A stretch of DNA of 64,000 nucleotides from Aquibacillus saliphilus (GTDB lineage Bacteria; Bacillota; Bacilli; Bacillales; Amphibacillaceae), in NCBI RefSeq assembly GCF_020404745.1, contig NZ_JAIZAP010000012.1:62001-126000 (forward strand), given 5' to 3'. Shown here one piece after another: positions 1 to 8,524 of this stretch (position 1 is its first letter; each line of letters begins with the position of its first letter). Made by a program: the position numbers and the translations under genes. The notes under the pieces were generated by a model. That model saw only the letters and a list, made by a program, of their open reading frames with translations. It searched no databases and was not told the DNA's origin.

Positions 1-1
1 A

Positions 2-586
2 ATTAAAGCAAAAAGTTTTTTCCGAGTATCAATATTTATGCCATATGTTACTTCGACTGTAGCGGTTGCAATTGTTTTTGGTATTATGTTTAACAACCAA
101 GATTTTGGATTGGTAAATATTATTGTGGGATTATTCGGTGTTGATACAATTAGTTGGGGAACAACAGAGTGGGGCGTAAAAGTAGCGATTTCTACCATGG
201 TGTTCTGGCGTTGGGTTGGGTATAACACGATTATTTATCTAGCAGGCTTACAAGGTATTCCAAATGATTTATATGAAGCGGCTACGATTGATGGAGCAAC
301 AATCAGACAGAAAATCCAGTATATAACGATTCCAATGTTACGGCCGATTATTATTCTAACCGTGTTCACATCAACAATTGGTGCATTACAGTTATTCACA
401 GAGCCACTAATTTTTATTGGCAGAACTTATCGAGAAGAAGGTATCACAGTTGTTCTTTATCTATATCGTGAAGCATTTACAAACTTGGCATTTGGTCCAG
501 CTTCTGCTGCAGCGATTATCTTATTTTTTATCATCATTATCATTTCGTCAATTAACGTATTTATTGCAAATCGGATTGGGCGATAA
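2..586 (+). CDS. Carbohydrate ABC transporter permease, MalF/LacF type (5' truncated by window edge)
   Basis: Inner-membrane subunit of a binding-protein-dependent sugar importer. The reading frame is open from base 2 and has no start in the window, so the N-terminus lies upstream. Several hydrophobic membrane spans are seen. The cytoplasmic EAA loop, which docks on the ATPase, is present at about residue 90 of the visible part (YEAATIDGATIRQKIQYITI). The second permease follows 14 nt downstream, so the two are co-transcribed and form a heterodimer. The solute-binding gene is presumably upstream, outside the window. The sugar cannot be told from sequence. Confidence 0.9.
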   Translation: MKAKSFFRVSIFMPYVTSTVAVAIVFGIMFNNQDFGLVNIIVGLFGVDTISWGTTEWGVKVAISTMVFWRWVGYNTIIYLAGLQGIPNDLYEAATIDGATIRQKIQYITIPMLRPIIILTVFTSTIGALQLFTEPLIFIGRTYREEGITVVLYLYREAFTNLAFGPASAAAIILFFIIIIISSINVFIANRIGR

Positions 587-600
587 GGAGGGCTTAGCAG

Positions 601-1446
601 ATGACTAAAAAAAATAAACCTAAAAAAATTTCACCAGCTAAAATGTTTGTTTATATACTTCTGACCATCGCTTCGATCCTGTCGATTTTTCCGTTATATT
701 GGATGTTTGTGATGGCAACAAATGAGAATAGCGCAATTAATAGTGTTCCACCAGCGTTCATCCCAGGTGCAGAGTTAGTAACAAACTTTACAAATGTAAT
801 CAATACAATTGATTTTTTCGGAGCTGTTTGGAACTCACTGATCGTTTCTTCCGTTATAACAATTGGTGTGTTATTCTTATGTTCATTAGCGGGTTTTGCA
901 TTCGCTAAGTTTAATTTCAAAGGAAAAAATATTTTATTTATTGCTATCTTAGTTACGATGATGATTCCGCCACAGCTTGGACTTATTCCGCAATATATTA
1001 TCATCACAAAACTAGATTGGTTAAATGATTTGAAAGCAATTATCGTTCCAGGAATGATTGATGCATTCGGTATCTTCTGGATGAGGCAATACATTAGTAG
1101 TAATGTGCCGGATGAACTAGTAGATGCTGCTAAAATGGACGGGTGCACAAACTTTAGAGTTTACTGGAACATTGCAGTTCCAGTTATAATTCCAGCTTTC
1201 GCAACGCTAGCGATTATTAAATTTATGTATGTGTGGAACGATTTCTTATGGCCGTTAGTCGTATTACGTGATCAATCTTCTTATACGATTCAGGTTGCAT
1301 TACGTGGCTTAATTGATAACTATGTTCGTGATAACGGAATGATTTTATCAGGAACATTTTGGGCAACAGTACCACTGATTATCGTATTCCTTCTTCTAAA
1401 TCGATTATTCATATCCAGTTTGACTGAAGGGGCGGTAAAAAGCTAA
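601..1446 (+). CDS. Carbohydrate ABC transporter permease, MalG type
   Basis: Second transmembrane subunit of the same sugar importer. It has about 281 residues, usual for MalG/AraQ-like proteins. An N-terminal membrane span follows a lysine-rich start, and there are five further hydrophobic segments. The EAA loop is seen near residue 180 (DAAKMDGCTNFRVYWNIAVP). A good ribosome binding site (aaggagg) precedes the ATG by about 10 nt. A LacI-type regulator follows 29 nt downstream and may control this operon. No ATPase gene is nearby; in Bacillaceae such systems often share an MsmX-type ATPase encoded elsewhere. Confidence 0.92.
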   Translation: MTKKNKPKKISPAKMFVYILLTIASILSIFPLYWMFVMATNENSAINSVPPAFIPGAELVTNFTNVINTIDFFGAVWNSLIVSSVITIGVLFLCSLAGFAFAKFNFKGKNILFIAILVTMMIPPQLGLIPQYIIITKLDWLNDLKAIIVPGMIDAFGIFWMRQYISSNVPDELVDAAKMDGCTNFRVYWNIAVPVIIPAFATLAIIKFMYVWNDFLWPLVVLRDQSSYTIQVALRGLIDNYVRDNGMILSGTFWATVPLIIVFLLLNRLFISSLTEGAVKS

Positions 1447-1475
1447 AATAGAACATTAAAAGCAGAGGGATTCCT

Positions 1476-2522
1476 ATGAAGCTTACGATAAAAGACATTG
1501 CAAGGATGGCTGGGGTATCACCAGGAACAGTATCCAAGGTAATTAATAATACCGGAAGCATAAGTCCAAAAACAATAAGTAGAGTAATGAAAATAATTGA
1601 AGACACGGGTTATAAACCAAGCTTTTCTGCTAAATCATTAGCAACAAAGAGGTCTAATCTGATTGGATTAATTTATGCCGGTGAAGTGAATGTGGAATTC
1701 AATCACCCTTTTTTCAATCAGGTCATAAATGCATTTAAGACGGCAATTGGCAAGTTGGGATATGATATTTTAATCTTTTCAAACAATCAGTTTAGTAATG
1801 ATAAAGAAGATTATCTCAGAAGATGCAAACATTACCAGTTGGATGGCTGCTTAGTGATTGCTGGGGAACACCTTGAAGAAGCTGTCTATGAACTAGATCA
1901 AAGTAATGTTCCGTGTGTTGGAGTTGATATTGAGCTTAAGGGTCCAAAATCTAGCTTTGTCACAACCGATAATAATAAGGCTTCAGCGAAAGTAATTGAA
2001 TATTTTTACTTGAATTCAATCAAAGAAGTAGCCTTTATAGGTGGTCCCGAGGATTCAATTATATCTAACATTCGTAAAGAAGGATTTATTAATTATATGA
2101 ACCAATTTGGTATGACATTTAGGGACGATTGGCTACAGTATGGTGATTATTTTGAGGATAGCGGATACAATGCGATGAAACGAATCCTTCATATACATCC
2201 ATATCCAGAAGCAGTCTTTGCAGCCTCTGATATGATGGCTCTTGGGGCTGTTAGGGCAATAAAAGAAGCGGATTTAAAAATCCCTGATGAGATAAAAATA
2301 ATTGGTTGTGACGATATAGAGGCGTGTAGGTACAGTGATCCACCCCTTGCAACTGTAAAACAAGACAAGGATAAAATGGGTAGGCTTGCTGCTCACATGT
2401 TACATGATTTGATCAATAGTAATACGGATCCTAGTTCTGTTTTAGTTGATCCAGAATTAATTATTCGAAAATCATGTTTAGCTGGAACTAATAGTTTCGT
2501 GCAGCTGAAAACTAGAGGATGA
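1476..2522 (+). CDS. LacI-family transcriptional regulator
   Basis: DNA-binding repressor or activator of sugar genes. The N-terminal helix-turn-helix with hinge is clear (residues 3-55; KDIARMAGVSPGTVSKVINN). It is followed by a periplasmic-binding-protein-like effector domain to residue about 335. Length 348 fits the family. It is cotranscribed with the permeases upstream and the YesL-like gene downstream (4 nt gap). It probably senses a sugar or sugar phosphate and regulates the adjacent transporter; the operator was not identified. Confidence 0.92.
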   Translation: MKLTIKDIARMAGVSPGTVSKVINNTGSISPKTISRVMKIIEDTGYKPSFSAKSLATKRSNLIGLIYAGEVNVEFNHPFFNQVINAFKTAIGKLGYDILIFSNNQFSNDKEDYLRRCKHYQLDGCLVIAGEHLEEAVYELDQSNVPCVGVDIELKGPKSSFVTTDNNKASAKVIEYFYLNSIKEVAFIGGPEDSIISNIRKEGFINYMNQFGMTFRDDWLQYGDYFEDSGYNAMKRILHIHPYPEAVFAASDMMALGAVRAIKEADLKIPDEIKIIGCDDIEACRYSDPPLATVKQDKDKMGRLAAHMLHDLINSNTDPSSVLVDPELIIRKSCLAGTNSFVQLKTRG

Positions 2523-2526
2523 TTAT

Positions 2527-3138
2527 ATGGATAAGTCAGAGAATATATTTTTACGCATATTAGATATTTTTACCCATTTTTTATTGATAAACATTCTCTG
2601 GATAATTTTTTGTTTGCCTATTATAACGATATTTCCAAGCACAACCGCCTTACTTGGAGTAGTCCGAAAGTGGACATCAGAAGGTATAGAGGCAGGACTT
2701 CTTTCCCTGTTTATTAAAGAATTTAAAGCTAACTTTAAGAAGAGTTTTTTAATCGGTATTTTGTGGGGGATTGCAGCAATAATTTTGTATGTGGACTATA
2801 CAATTCTTTTACAATATGAATTTACTGGAAGAATGATTCTATTAACTCTGCTGATCTTTGTAACAATACTTTATTCATTTACTTCAGTCTATATATTTTT
2901 TGTGCTAGCTAACTATGAACTTAGCATTTTGCATTCTATTAAAAATGCGTTGTTTATTTCAATTAGTTACATTTTTCATACACTATTATGCATTTTTGTA
3001 ATTGGTATTGCCGTTGTGATAACTTATTTTGTACCGATATTTATTTTGATTTTCGGTAGTGTATTAGCTTTCACGCTATATCAAATATTTGACAGGTTGT
3101 CATACAAAATTCAACGTGCAAAACAGCAGATTAATTAG
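2527..3138 (+). CDS. YesL-like DUF624 membrane protein
   Basis: Predicted integral membrane protein of 203 residues with about five hydrophobic helices. The N-terminal part (residues 15-50) has the W-F-LP-TI-F pattern of the DUF624/YesL family, which accompanies carbohydrate ABC transporters and YesMN-type regulators in Bacillales. The molecular function of the family is unknown. It is the last gene of the operon, 4 nt behind the LacI gene, and is followed at once by a terminator hairpin. Confidence 0.8.
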   Translation: MDKSENIFLRILDIFTHFLLINILWIIFCLPIITIFPSTTALLGVVRKWTSEGIEAGLLSLFIKEFKANFKKSFLIGILWGIAAIILYVDYTILLQYEFTGRMILLTLLIFVTILYSFTSVYIFFVLANYELSILHSIKNALFISISYIFHTLLCIFVIGIAVVITYFVPIFILIFGSVLAFTLYQIFDRLSYKIQRAKQQIN

Positions 3139-3141
3139 TTA

Positions 3142-3179
3142 CTGTAACACTTATTTTTAATAGGTGTTACAGTTTTTTT
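3142..3179 (+). terminator. Intrinsic terminator after the sugar transporter operon
   Basis: Nine-base-pair stem ctgtaacac/gtgttacag followed by a run of seven T. It lies directly after the stop codon of the YesL-like gene. Confidence 0.9.
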
Positions 3180-3631
3180 GTGAGTGCCAAGTAGTGGAAG
3201 GGTAGAGAGGAATTATACATAATTTCACACCTCTGTATTATTGACTTGAATTTTCTTATATAATTCAAGTAAAAGTTATTATTTAATAAAGAATAGTGTA
3301 AATGAAACTATTTCTAATCAATTAAACATATGTCTTCGTGGAGCAAAGTACACGGATGACAATTTCTACATCCGTAACTTTGATTACCCAAGCCTTTCTC
3401 TGGTGAATGTTAAGTTTAGTAAACTAAGGGATGGTAGTTGCATCAAGGTGGCAACGGATGAAAGGTAAAAGAGTAATAGTTGAAACAGATTTTTCTGTCC
3501 AATTACTCTGAAATTGGAGCGAATGGGACATGTCGTCAAGGTTATACTAGATATACATACATTCGGTTAGGAAATTATTTGGCGAAATAACAATACAGGT
3601 ACACTTTATAGCGGTACGGAGGCAACGAAAA
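3180..3631 (+). other. Long structured leader of the chromate transporter genes (unassigned)
   Basis: About 450 nt with no plausible ORF before the chromate transporter pair. Nested inverted repeats are visible: caaagt/actttg around cggatg/catccg (3341-3386), gttgc/gcaac (3436-3454), and agagtaa/ttactct enclosing acaga/tctgt (3469-3511). This density suggests a structured 5' untranslated RNA. It does not match the riboswitch classes I can recall, and no T-run terminator is seen in it. Function unknown. Confidence 0.4.
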
Positions 3632-3697
3632 ATGAAAAAATGGTATCCTATTAGTTTTCATAAAAGAAGAGCCAAGTTAAAGGATTTGATTAGATGA
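3632..3697 (+). CDS. 21-residue leader peptide overlapping the first chromate transporter gene
   Basis: Short ORF MKKWYPISFHKRRAKLKDLI followed by R and TGA. A strong ribosome binding site (acggaggc) lies 8 nt before its ATG. Its TGA overlaps the ATG of the next gene (ATGA). The downstream transporter has only a weak site (aaagga), so translational coupling is likely. The basic composition argues against a membrane peptide. It could be a regulatory leader; that is inference. Confidence 0.5.
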   Translation: MKKWYPISFHKRRAKLKDLIR

Positions 3698-4269
3698 AGC
3701 AATGGCATATTTTTATTGCTTTTTTTCGAGTGGGTATGCTCGGCTACGGTGGAGGTCCGTCGTCAATCCCTCTTGTTCATAAGGAAGTTGTCGATAAATA
3801 TCAGTGGATGGATAATGAAGAGTTTGCTAATGTGCTAGCACTTGGGAATTCATTGCCAGGACCAATAGCAACAAAAATGGCGGGCTATATTGGGTATAGA
3901 GTTTCTGGAATTGTCGGAATGATTAACGCCGTACTGGCAACAATTGTACCTACCATTTTACTATTAATCGCACTTTTGACATTTTTATCGTCGATGAGTG
4001 ACCAACCTTGGGTTAGCGGTATGACACAAGCTGTTGTACCTGTTGTTGGTGTTATGTTAGCAGTATTAACCTATAGCTTTTTAAAAAATGCAAAGGGTGG
4101 ACTCGGTTGGATAAAAACGATTTTTTTAGCGATTGCGTCCTTACTGTTCATTGAATGGGCAGGTTTACACCCAGGAATTTTAATTGCGATTCTTCTGCTA
4201 TATGCCTTAGTAAAACCAATTGAAAAAGAGGAAACTGATAAGTCTGAGGTAGAGAAAGGACAATTATAA
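3694..4269 (+). CDS. Chromate transporter CHR-family protein, short-chain subunit 1
   Basis: Membrane protein of 191 residues containing one CHR domain. The signature GYGGGPSSIPLV is at residues 17-28 and LPGPIATKMAGYIGY at about 55-70. Full-length ChrA has two such halves; here each half is a separate gene, as in the B. subtilis ywrA/ywrB pair, and the two subunits are expected to pair. Family members export chromate or related oxyanions. The stop overlaps the next start (TAATG). The start overlaps the upstream 21-codon ORF. Confidence 0.85.
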   Translation: MKQWHIFIAFFRVGMLGYGGGPSSIPLVHKEVVDKYQWMDNEEFANVLALGNSLPGPIATKMAGYIGYRVSGIVGMINAVLATIVPTILLLIALLTFLSSMSDQPWVSGMTQAVVPVVGVMLAVLTYSFLKNAKGGLGWIKTIFLAIASLLFIEWAGLHPGILIAILLLYALVKPIEKEETDKSEVEKGQL

Positions 4270-4799
4270 TGATTTATTGGGAAATATTTCTGGCGTTTTT
4301 TATACCAGGGATTGTCGGTTATGGTGGTGGTCCAGCTTCAATACCGTTAGTTGAAAATGAAGTAGTCGATCGTTTCGGTTGGTTATCTGTTCATGAATTT
4401 AGTGAGATGCTAGCAATGGCAAATGCCTTGCCAGGACCAATAGCAACAAAAATGGCCGGTTATATTGGTTATGAACAGGGCGGCGTTTTGGGATCATTCA
4501 TTGGAGTATTTGCTATTGTCGCTCCCTCACTCATTTTAATGATTGTCCTATTAACAATCCTAATGAAATTTAAGGATTCGCCAAAGGTAAAAAAAATGAC
4601 AATGATAATCAGGCCAACAATTGCTATCTTGTTAGGTGTCATGGCATTTAACTTTTTCCAGACATCTTACCAAGACTCAGGACTCGGGCAAATGCTACTA
4701 ATTGCGGTAATCAGTTTTGTACTAATGGAAAAATTAAAAGTGCATCCAGCTTTTGTAATCTTAGCGGCATTAGGATATGGTGCAATCTTCTTAGGTTAA
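4269..4799 (+). CDS. Chromate transporter CHR-family protein, short-chain subunit 2
   Basis: Second single-CHR-domain protein, 176 residues, clearly paralogous to the first (GYGGGPASIPLV at residues 17-28 and the LPGPIATKMAGYIGY segment). Overlap of one base with the preceding gene shows translational coupling and probably 1:1 production. About five to six hydrophobic segments. The downstream 130 nt hold an imperfect inverted repeat acactat/atagtgt (4802-4835) that may end the transcript. Confidence 0.85.
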   Translation: MIYWEIFLAFFIPGIVGYGGGPASIPLVENEVVDRFGWLSVHEFSEMLAMANALPGPIATKMAGYIGYEQGGVLGSFIGVFAIVAPSLILMIVLLTILMKFKDSPKVKKMTMIIRPTIAILLGVMAFNFFQTSYQDSGLGQMLLIAVISFVLMEKLKVHPAFVILAALGYGAIFLG

Positions 4800-4931
4800 T
4801 TACACTATTTTGACATGTTTAAATGATTGATAGTGTTTCGTTAGGCCTCTCTGAGAAGGGCATTGGTTGCAAATGCATAGCAATGCGTGTTTAAATAGTA
4901 GGACATGATAAAAAGGGAATGAGGTTTTTAT

Positions 4932-5681
4932 ATGAAGAAACTATTGTTAATGATTTTCGCTATTGCCGGTTTAAGTGTACTTCTAGTGGCATGCAGTGAC
5001 GACGAAGAAAATGCAGAAGATAAAACAGCAGAAAATACGGAAGAAGGTACAACCGAAGAGGATACTTCAAAAGATGAAGCTTCTAAAGAGGCAGAGGCTC
5101 CAGAAGTAGAAACTATAGATGAAGATAAAGTTGTTGCAACAGTTAATGGTGAAGAAATTATTGGAAAAAAATACAACCAAATGTATAGTCAAACGTTATT
5201 AATGTTTCAACAGTATGGTCAGGACACTAGTAATACTGAGCAGGTGAAGGAACAAACGATAACTAGTCTTATCGAACAAGAACTATTATTGCAAGAGACA
5301 GATTCAAAAGGAATCGAAGTATCTGACTCTGAGGTTGAAGACAGTTTAGAGCAGATTAAATCACAGTTTGAGAGTGATGAACAGTTTAAAGAACAACTTA
5401 CAACGCTTAATTTAACTGAGGATTCGTTAAAAGAGCAACTAGCTTATGAGATTAGATTAAATCAATATATGGCAGAAGAAGTACCAGATATTGAAGTTAG
5501 TCAAGAAGAAGTTGATGCATACTATGAACAACTAAAAAGCCAACAAGGCGAAGAAACTCCACCACTTGAAGATGTTCAAGATCAAATTGAAAATGAGTTA
5601 GTTAAACAACAAAGATCAAATGCACTTGGTACAATTATTGAAGATTTGAAAGAAGAAAGTGAAATTGAAACACTTATCTAA
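4932..5681 (+). CDS. SurA N-terminal domain lipoprotein (PrsA-like foldase without PPIase domain)
   Basis: Secreted lipoprotein of 249 residues. A signal peptide ends in the lipobox LVAC with Cys22 as lipidation site. An acidic, Glu/Asp/Thr-rich linker (residues 23-60) leads to a SurA_N-like chaperone domain (VATVNGEEI, then QTITSLIEQELLLQE and GIEVSDSEVEDSL). No parvulin peptidyl-prolyl isomerase domain is present, unlike PrsA (about 290 residues). It probably assists folding outside the membrane. It is a single-gene unit with a strong terminator. Confidence 0.8.
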   Translation: MKKLLLMIFAIAGLSVLLVACSDDEENAEDKTAENTEEGTTEEDTSKDEASKEAEAPEVETIDEDKVVATVNGEEIIGKKYNQMYSQTLLMFQQYGQDTSNTEQVKEQTITSLIEQELLLQETDSKGIEVSDSEVEDSLEQIKSQFESDEQFKEQLTTLNLTEDSLKEQLAYEIRLNQYMAEEVPDIEVSQEEVDAYYEQLKSQQGEETPPLEDVQDQIENELVKQQRSNALGTIIEDLKEESEIETLI

Positions 5682-5692
5682 ATAGACGAACT

Positions 5693-5740
5693 AAACCGGA
5701 GCAAATTTCACATCTGTGAGATTTGCTCCGGTTTTATTTG
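5693..5740 (+). terminator. Strong intrinsic terminator
   Basis: GC-rich hairpin ccggagcaaat...atttgctccgg with an additional tcac/gtga inner stem, followed by ttttattt. It lies 15 nt after the lipoprotein stop codon. Confidence 0.93.
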
Positions 5741-5837
5741 TAAGAAAATAGATAAGCTTTCCTATTTTAATAATAGGAAAGTAAATTGACGAGATGTGTG
5801 GTTAAAAGTGAATGAATACATTAACCTTGATTGTTCC

Positions 5838-6488
5838 TTAATAGACAATTCGGTATGAGGCATATGGATGGGCATAGATTCCGTAGAAGCTTAGATTATA
5901 ATAGCTAGTTGTTAAATACAGTTTGAGATGAGTTAGTTCTTCAGCGATGGCTAAGTCGAAGAAGTCTTGTTTACGGTCGTCTGGTATCGCTGGATGTCGT
6001 TGAACTTCGTTTATCAGATCTGTTTTATTCGAGTTTATAGCTTTTTGTTTATAGCTATTTGGTACTTCTTCTTCGACCATATAATTAGTAACATAGGAAA
6101 TTTCCTTGTTAATAAAGGTAGCAATTTCAGAAGGTAAGATACTACTATACTTGGTTAATTTTACTATCATTTCATATTTGAACTTCCAGCTTGTAGATTC
6201 GCGGTTAATTCCTTGGTTAAGGATTTTTAAGATTCTGGTTGATTCATTGTTGCAATTTTCATTAATTACTCTACATGGAATTGGTTGTGTTTGATTTAAT
6301 TTATACAATGCATCAAAAAATTTAAATCCGCTCATAAGAAAATAGACACCGTTGTGTTCCTCAATTGTTAAAATGGCAGTAGAGTACTGCTTTAAAGCTA
6401 TCATTCTTTTTTTTGCAATATCTTTATCAATATCTTCAATATAATAAGCATTAATTTTAGTTGCGGGAATGAATTTGTAGGTTATCAT
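5838..6488 (-). CDS. ParB-like N-terminal domain protein, orphan
   Basis: Protein of 216 residues. Residues 1-75 resemble the ParB/Spo0J N-terminal fold: an initial beta-strand region followed by LMSGFKFFDALYKLN and a PIPCRVI strand. The usual GxRR-type arginine patch of CTP-binding ParB proteins is replaced by SGFKF, so CTPase activity is doubtful. Residues 95-140 can form a helix-turn-helix (ILPSEIATFINKEISYVTNY). No partner parA gene or parS-like site is seen. Function unknown; a DNA-binding regulator is the safest guess. Confidence 0.6.
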   Translation of the reverse strand: MITYKFIPATKINAYYIEDIDKDIAKKRMIALKQYSTAILTIEEHNGVYFLMSGFKFFDALYKLNQTQPIPCRVINENCNNESTRILKILNQGINRESTSWKFKYEMIVKLTKYSSILPSEIATFINKEISYVTNYMVEEEVPNSYKQKAINSNKTDLINEVQRHPAIPDDRKQDFFDLAIAEELTHLKLYLTTSYYNLSFYGIYAHPYASYRIVY

Positions 6489-6602
6489 ATATAACTCATT
6501 CCTTTCTTTAATCTAGGATAAGGAATGTTTCGAGGAAGGTGTCTAATTAATAGTTTTTTAATTTTATGTAGCTACTAGTTTGTCCTATTCTAGATTTTTA
6601 AA

Positions 6603-6640
6603 GGAATAAAAGCGAACCATCAGAATGAACTGATGGTTCG
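6603..6640 (-). terminator. Intrinsic terminator for the pxp operon (minus strand)
   Basis: Perfect 11-bp stem cgaaccatcag/ctgatggttcg. Read on the minus strand it is followed by cttttattcc. It lies 155 nt beyond the pxpA stop. Confidence 0.8.
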
Positions 6641-6795
6641 AAGAAAGTTTTAAACTAGGAGATCAGCTTGCCCGAAGTGATCAACACTTTATATTATGTT
6701 GCTAAAAAAAGTCTAAAACCGTCAATTGTCATGACTATTAAGAAAATGATTGGTAAGTCTAATAAGTTTACCTATTATCGAATCCAAAAAAGGTG

Positions 6796-7545
6796 TTACT
6801 TTAGTTGAATCCGTTCGGATATGAGCTGTTGGTATAGATAATGAGCAAATTCCAGTGCATTTGGTCCATCTCCATGAATGCATATGGAATCAACCTTAAT
6901 CGGAATTTTAACTCCATTAACCGAGTTTACTTGTTGTTTTTTGATCATAGTAATCGATTGTTCAATCGCTCGTTCTTTATTAGTTATTAAAGCATTTGGC
7001 TCTGTTCTAGGAGTAAGTGTCCCGTCATCTTGATAGGTGCGGTCTAAGAATACTTCATGATAGACGGGTAAACCAATTTTCTCGCCAGCTTTTGTTAGGT
7101 GACTGTTAGACAGACCGTATAGAATAAGCCTAGGATCAATTTGATAGACAGCTTCAGCAATCGCCTCGGCAATCGAAGCATCGGTTGCTGCTATGTTATA
7201 TAAAGCCCCGTGAGGTTTAACGTGATGGAGCTGCTCATTATTGACTTGAACAAAGCCATTTAATGCGCCCACTTGATAGGTAACCCACCTGAAAGCTTCT
7301 GTCGGTGTTATCTTCATTATTCTTCGACCGAATCCGTTTAAGTCTGGAAGACCAGGGTGTGCACCGATGTTTACCTGGTTTTTTTTAGCAAGTTTGACCG
7401 TTTGATCCATTATTGCGGGATCGCCGGCATGAAGGCCACAGGCAATGTTAGCAGACGATATATAGTTAATAATTTCCTGATCATTACCAATTACATATTC
7501 TCCAAACCCTTCACCCATATCACAATTCACATCGATCATTTGCAT
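6796..7545 (-). CDS. pxpA: 5-oxoprolinase subunit PxpA (LamB/YcsF family)
   Basis: Subunit A of ATP-dependent 5-oxoprolinase, which with PxpB and PxpC converts 5-oxoproline to glutamate and removes this damage product. The family signature IDVNCDMGEGFG is at the N-terminus, followed by NIACGLHAGDP and IGAHPGLPDLNGFGRR, which carry conserved metal-site residues. The start chosen is the third in-frame ATG, 9 nt after an AAGGA site; starts at 7554 or 7563 are possible. The gene overlaps the end of pxpC by 10 nt, showing coupling. Confidence 0.92.
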   Translation of the reverse strand: MQMIDVNCDMGEGFGEYVIGNDQEIINYISSANIACGLHAGDPAIMDQTVKLAKKNQVNIGAHPGLPDLNGFGRRIMKITPTEAFRWVTYQVGALNGFVQVNNEQLHHVKPHGALYNIAATDASIAEAIAEAVYQIDPRLILYGLSNSHLTKAGEKIGLPVYHEVFLDRTYQDDGTLTPRTEPNALITNKERAIEQSITMIKKQQVNSVNGVKIPIKVDSICIHGDGPNALEFAHYLYQQLISERIQLK

Positions 7546-8510
7546 CGATCCCATTCCTTCCATTTTAAAGTACAGAAAGTTTGTAAGCTTGAAAGTTGTT
7601 GTTGTCTAGTATTCATTAAGGTTTGTGCTTCTTTTAATGTAGACTTCAAAAATGTAAAAGATTGACTCGGTCGAACTTGACTAAGTGTTGCAAGGTCAAC
7701 ATTAATCACTTGACCAATCTTTGGATAGCCACCTGTTGGCTGACGATCAGCCATTAGAATAATTGGTTGTCCGCTAGCTGGGACTTGGATTGTTCCGAAC
7801 GTTGTAGCTTCTGTTAACAGCTCTTTGGAATGAATAAAATGAATTGGCATCCCTTTTAACCGATATCCCATTCGATCGGATTGAGTTGTCGTTTGATAGG
7901 CTTCAGTTTCAAAATGTTGTTTGGATTGATTAGTGAACCAGTCATATTGTCGACCTTCTAAAAATCGAATCGTTAAATCATTGCTACTAATATAATCAAA
8001 AAGAAAGGGACTGAGGCTCCAATTGAAACTTGCAGCTTGGATAGGTGTCAAAATAGGAATGATGTCTCCAACGACTAATTTTCTTCCGTGGAAACCACCA
8101 ACTTGAGCTCGTAACGATGTACTTTTACTATTTAAGAAGTTAGGTAAATCAAGCCCACCCTTAATTGCTAGATAACAGTGAATACCACTTTTGGCTGTTC
8201 GAAGCGTTAACGTATCCCCATTTTTTACTGAAAGTGGTTTCCCGTTCTTCACTACTTTTTCATTGATTTTTGGTGACATGTCAGCCCCTGTAAGTGAAAT
8301 AATCATGTCCGCTTCAAATGTAATACTTGGGCCGATAAAACTCATTTCAAGTACTGCCTCACCTTTGTCATTGTCTAAGATGATGTTAGCAAGCTGCATT
8401 GCCCAGGAATCCATTGCCCCGCTAACTGAGAATCCGGATGATTGATAACCAAATCTGCCTAAGTCCTGAACTGTCGTTAGTAAGCCTTCTTCAATAATTC
8501 GAATTCCCAT
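7536..8510 (-). CDS. pxpC: 5-oxoprolinase subunit PxpC (KipA-like, carboxyltransferase A/B domain)
   Basis: Subunit of the cytoplasmic 5-oxoprolinase. The family pattern near the N-terminus (LLTTVQDLGRFGYQSSGFSV, then GAMDSWAMQLAN) is intact, as are the QVPASGQPIILMADRQPTGG and GYPKIGQV segments near residues 235-265. Length 324 is normal. In B. subtilis the homologue is KipA, first described as antagonist of the kinase inhibitor KipI; the enzymatic role is now the main one. Gene order pxpB-pxpC-pxpA with 14 nt and overlapping junctions. Confidence 0.92.
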   Translation of the reverse strand: MGIRIIEEGLLTTVQDLGRFGYQSSGFSVSGAMDSWAMQLANIILDNDKGEAVLEMSFIGPSITFEADMIISLTGADMSPKINEKVVKNGKPLSVKNGDTLTLRTAKSGIHCYLAIKGGLDLPNFLNSKSTSLRAQVGGFHGRKLVVGDIIPILTPIQAASFNWSLSPFLFDYISSNDLTIRFLEGRQYDWFTNQSKQHFETEAYQTTTQSDRMGYRLKGMPIHFIHSKELLTEATTFGTIQVPASGQPIILMADRQPTGGYPKIGQVINVDLATLSQVRPSQSFTFLKSTLKEAQTLMNTRQQQLSSLQTFCTLKWKEWDRCK

Positions 8511-8524
8511 TGTTTAACCCCCTT

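Noticed and set aside
3436-3460. T-box-like text caaggtggcaacgg
   Set aside because: Resembles the T-box AGGGUGGNACCGCG at about 10 positions, but no terminator/antiterminator or stem I is seen and the downstream gene is a chromate transporter.
3281-3690. Possible group II intron or its leader
   Set aside because: No GUGCG 5' end, no domain V and no reverse transcriptase text could be found.
4928-5176. Ser-rich minus-strand ORF
   Set aside because: Mirror of the acidic linker of the SurA_N lipoprotein.
5757-5782. Inverted repeat ctttcctatt/aataggaaag
   Set aside because: No T-run on either strand; a good terminator for the upstream gene is already present. Could be an operator but nothing supports it.
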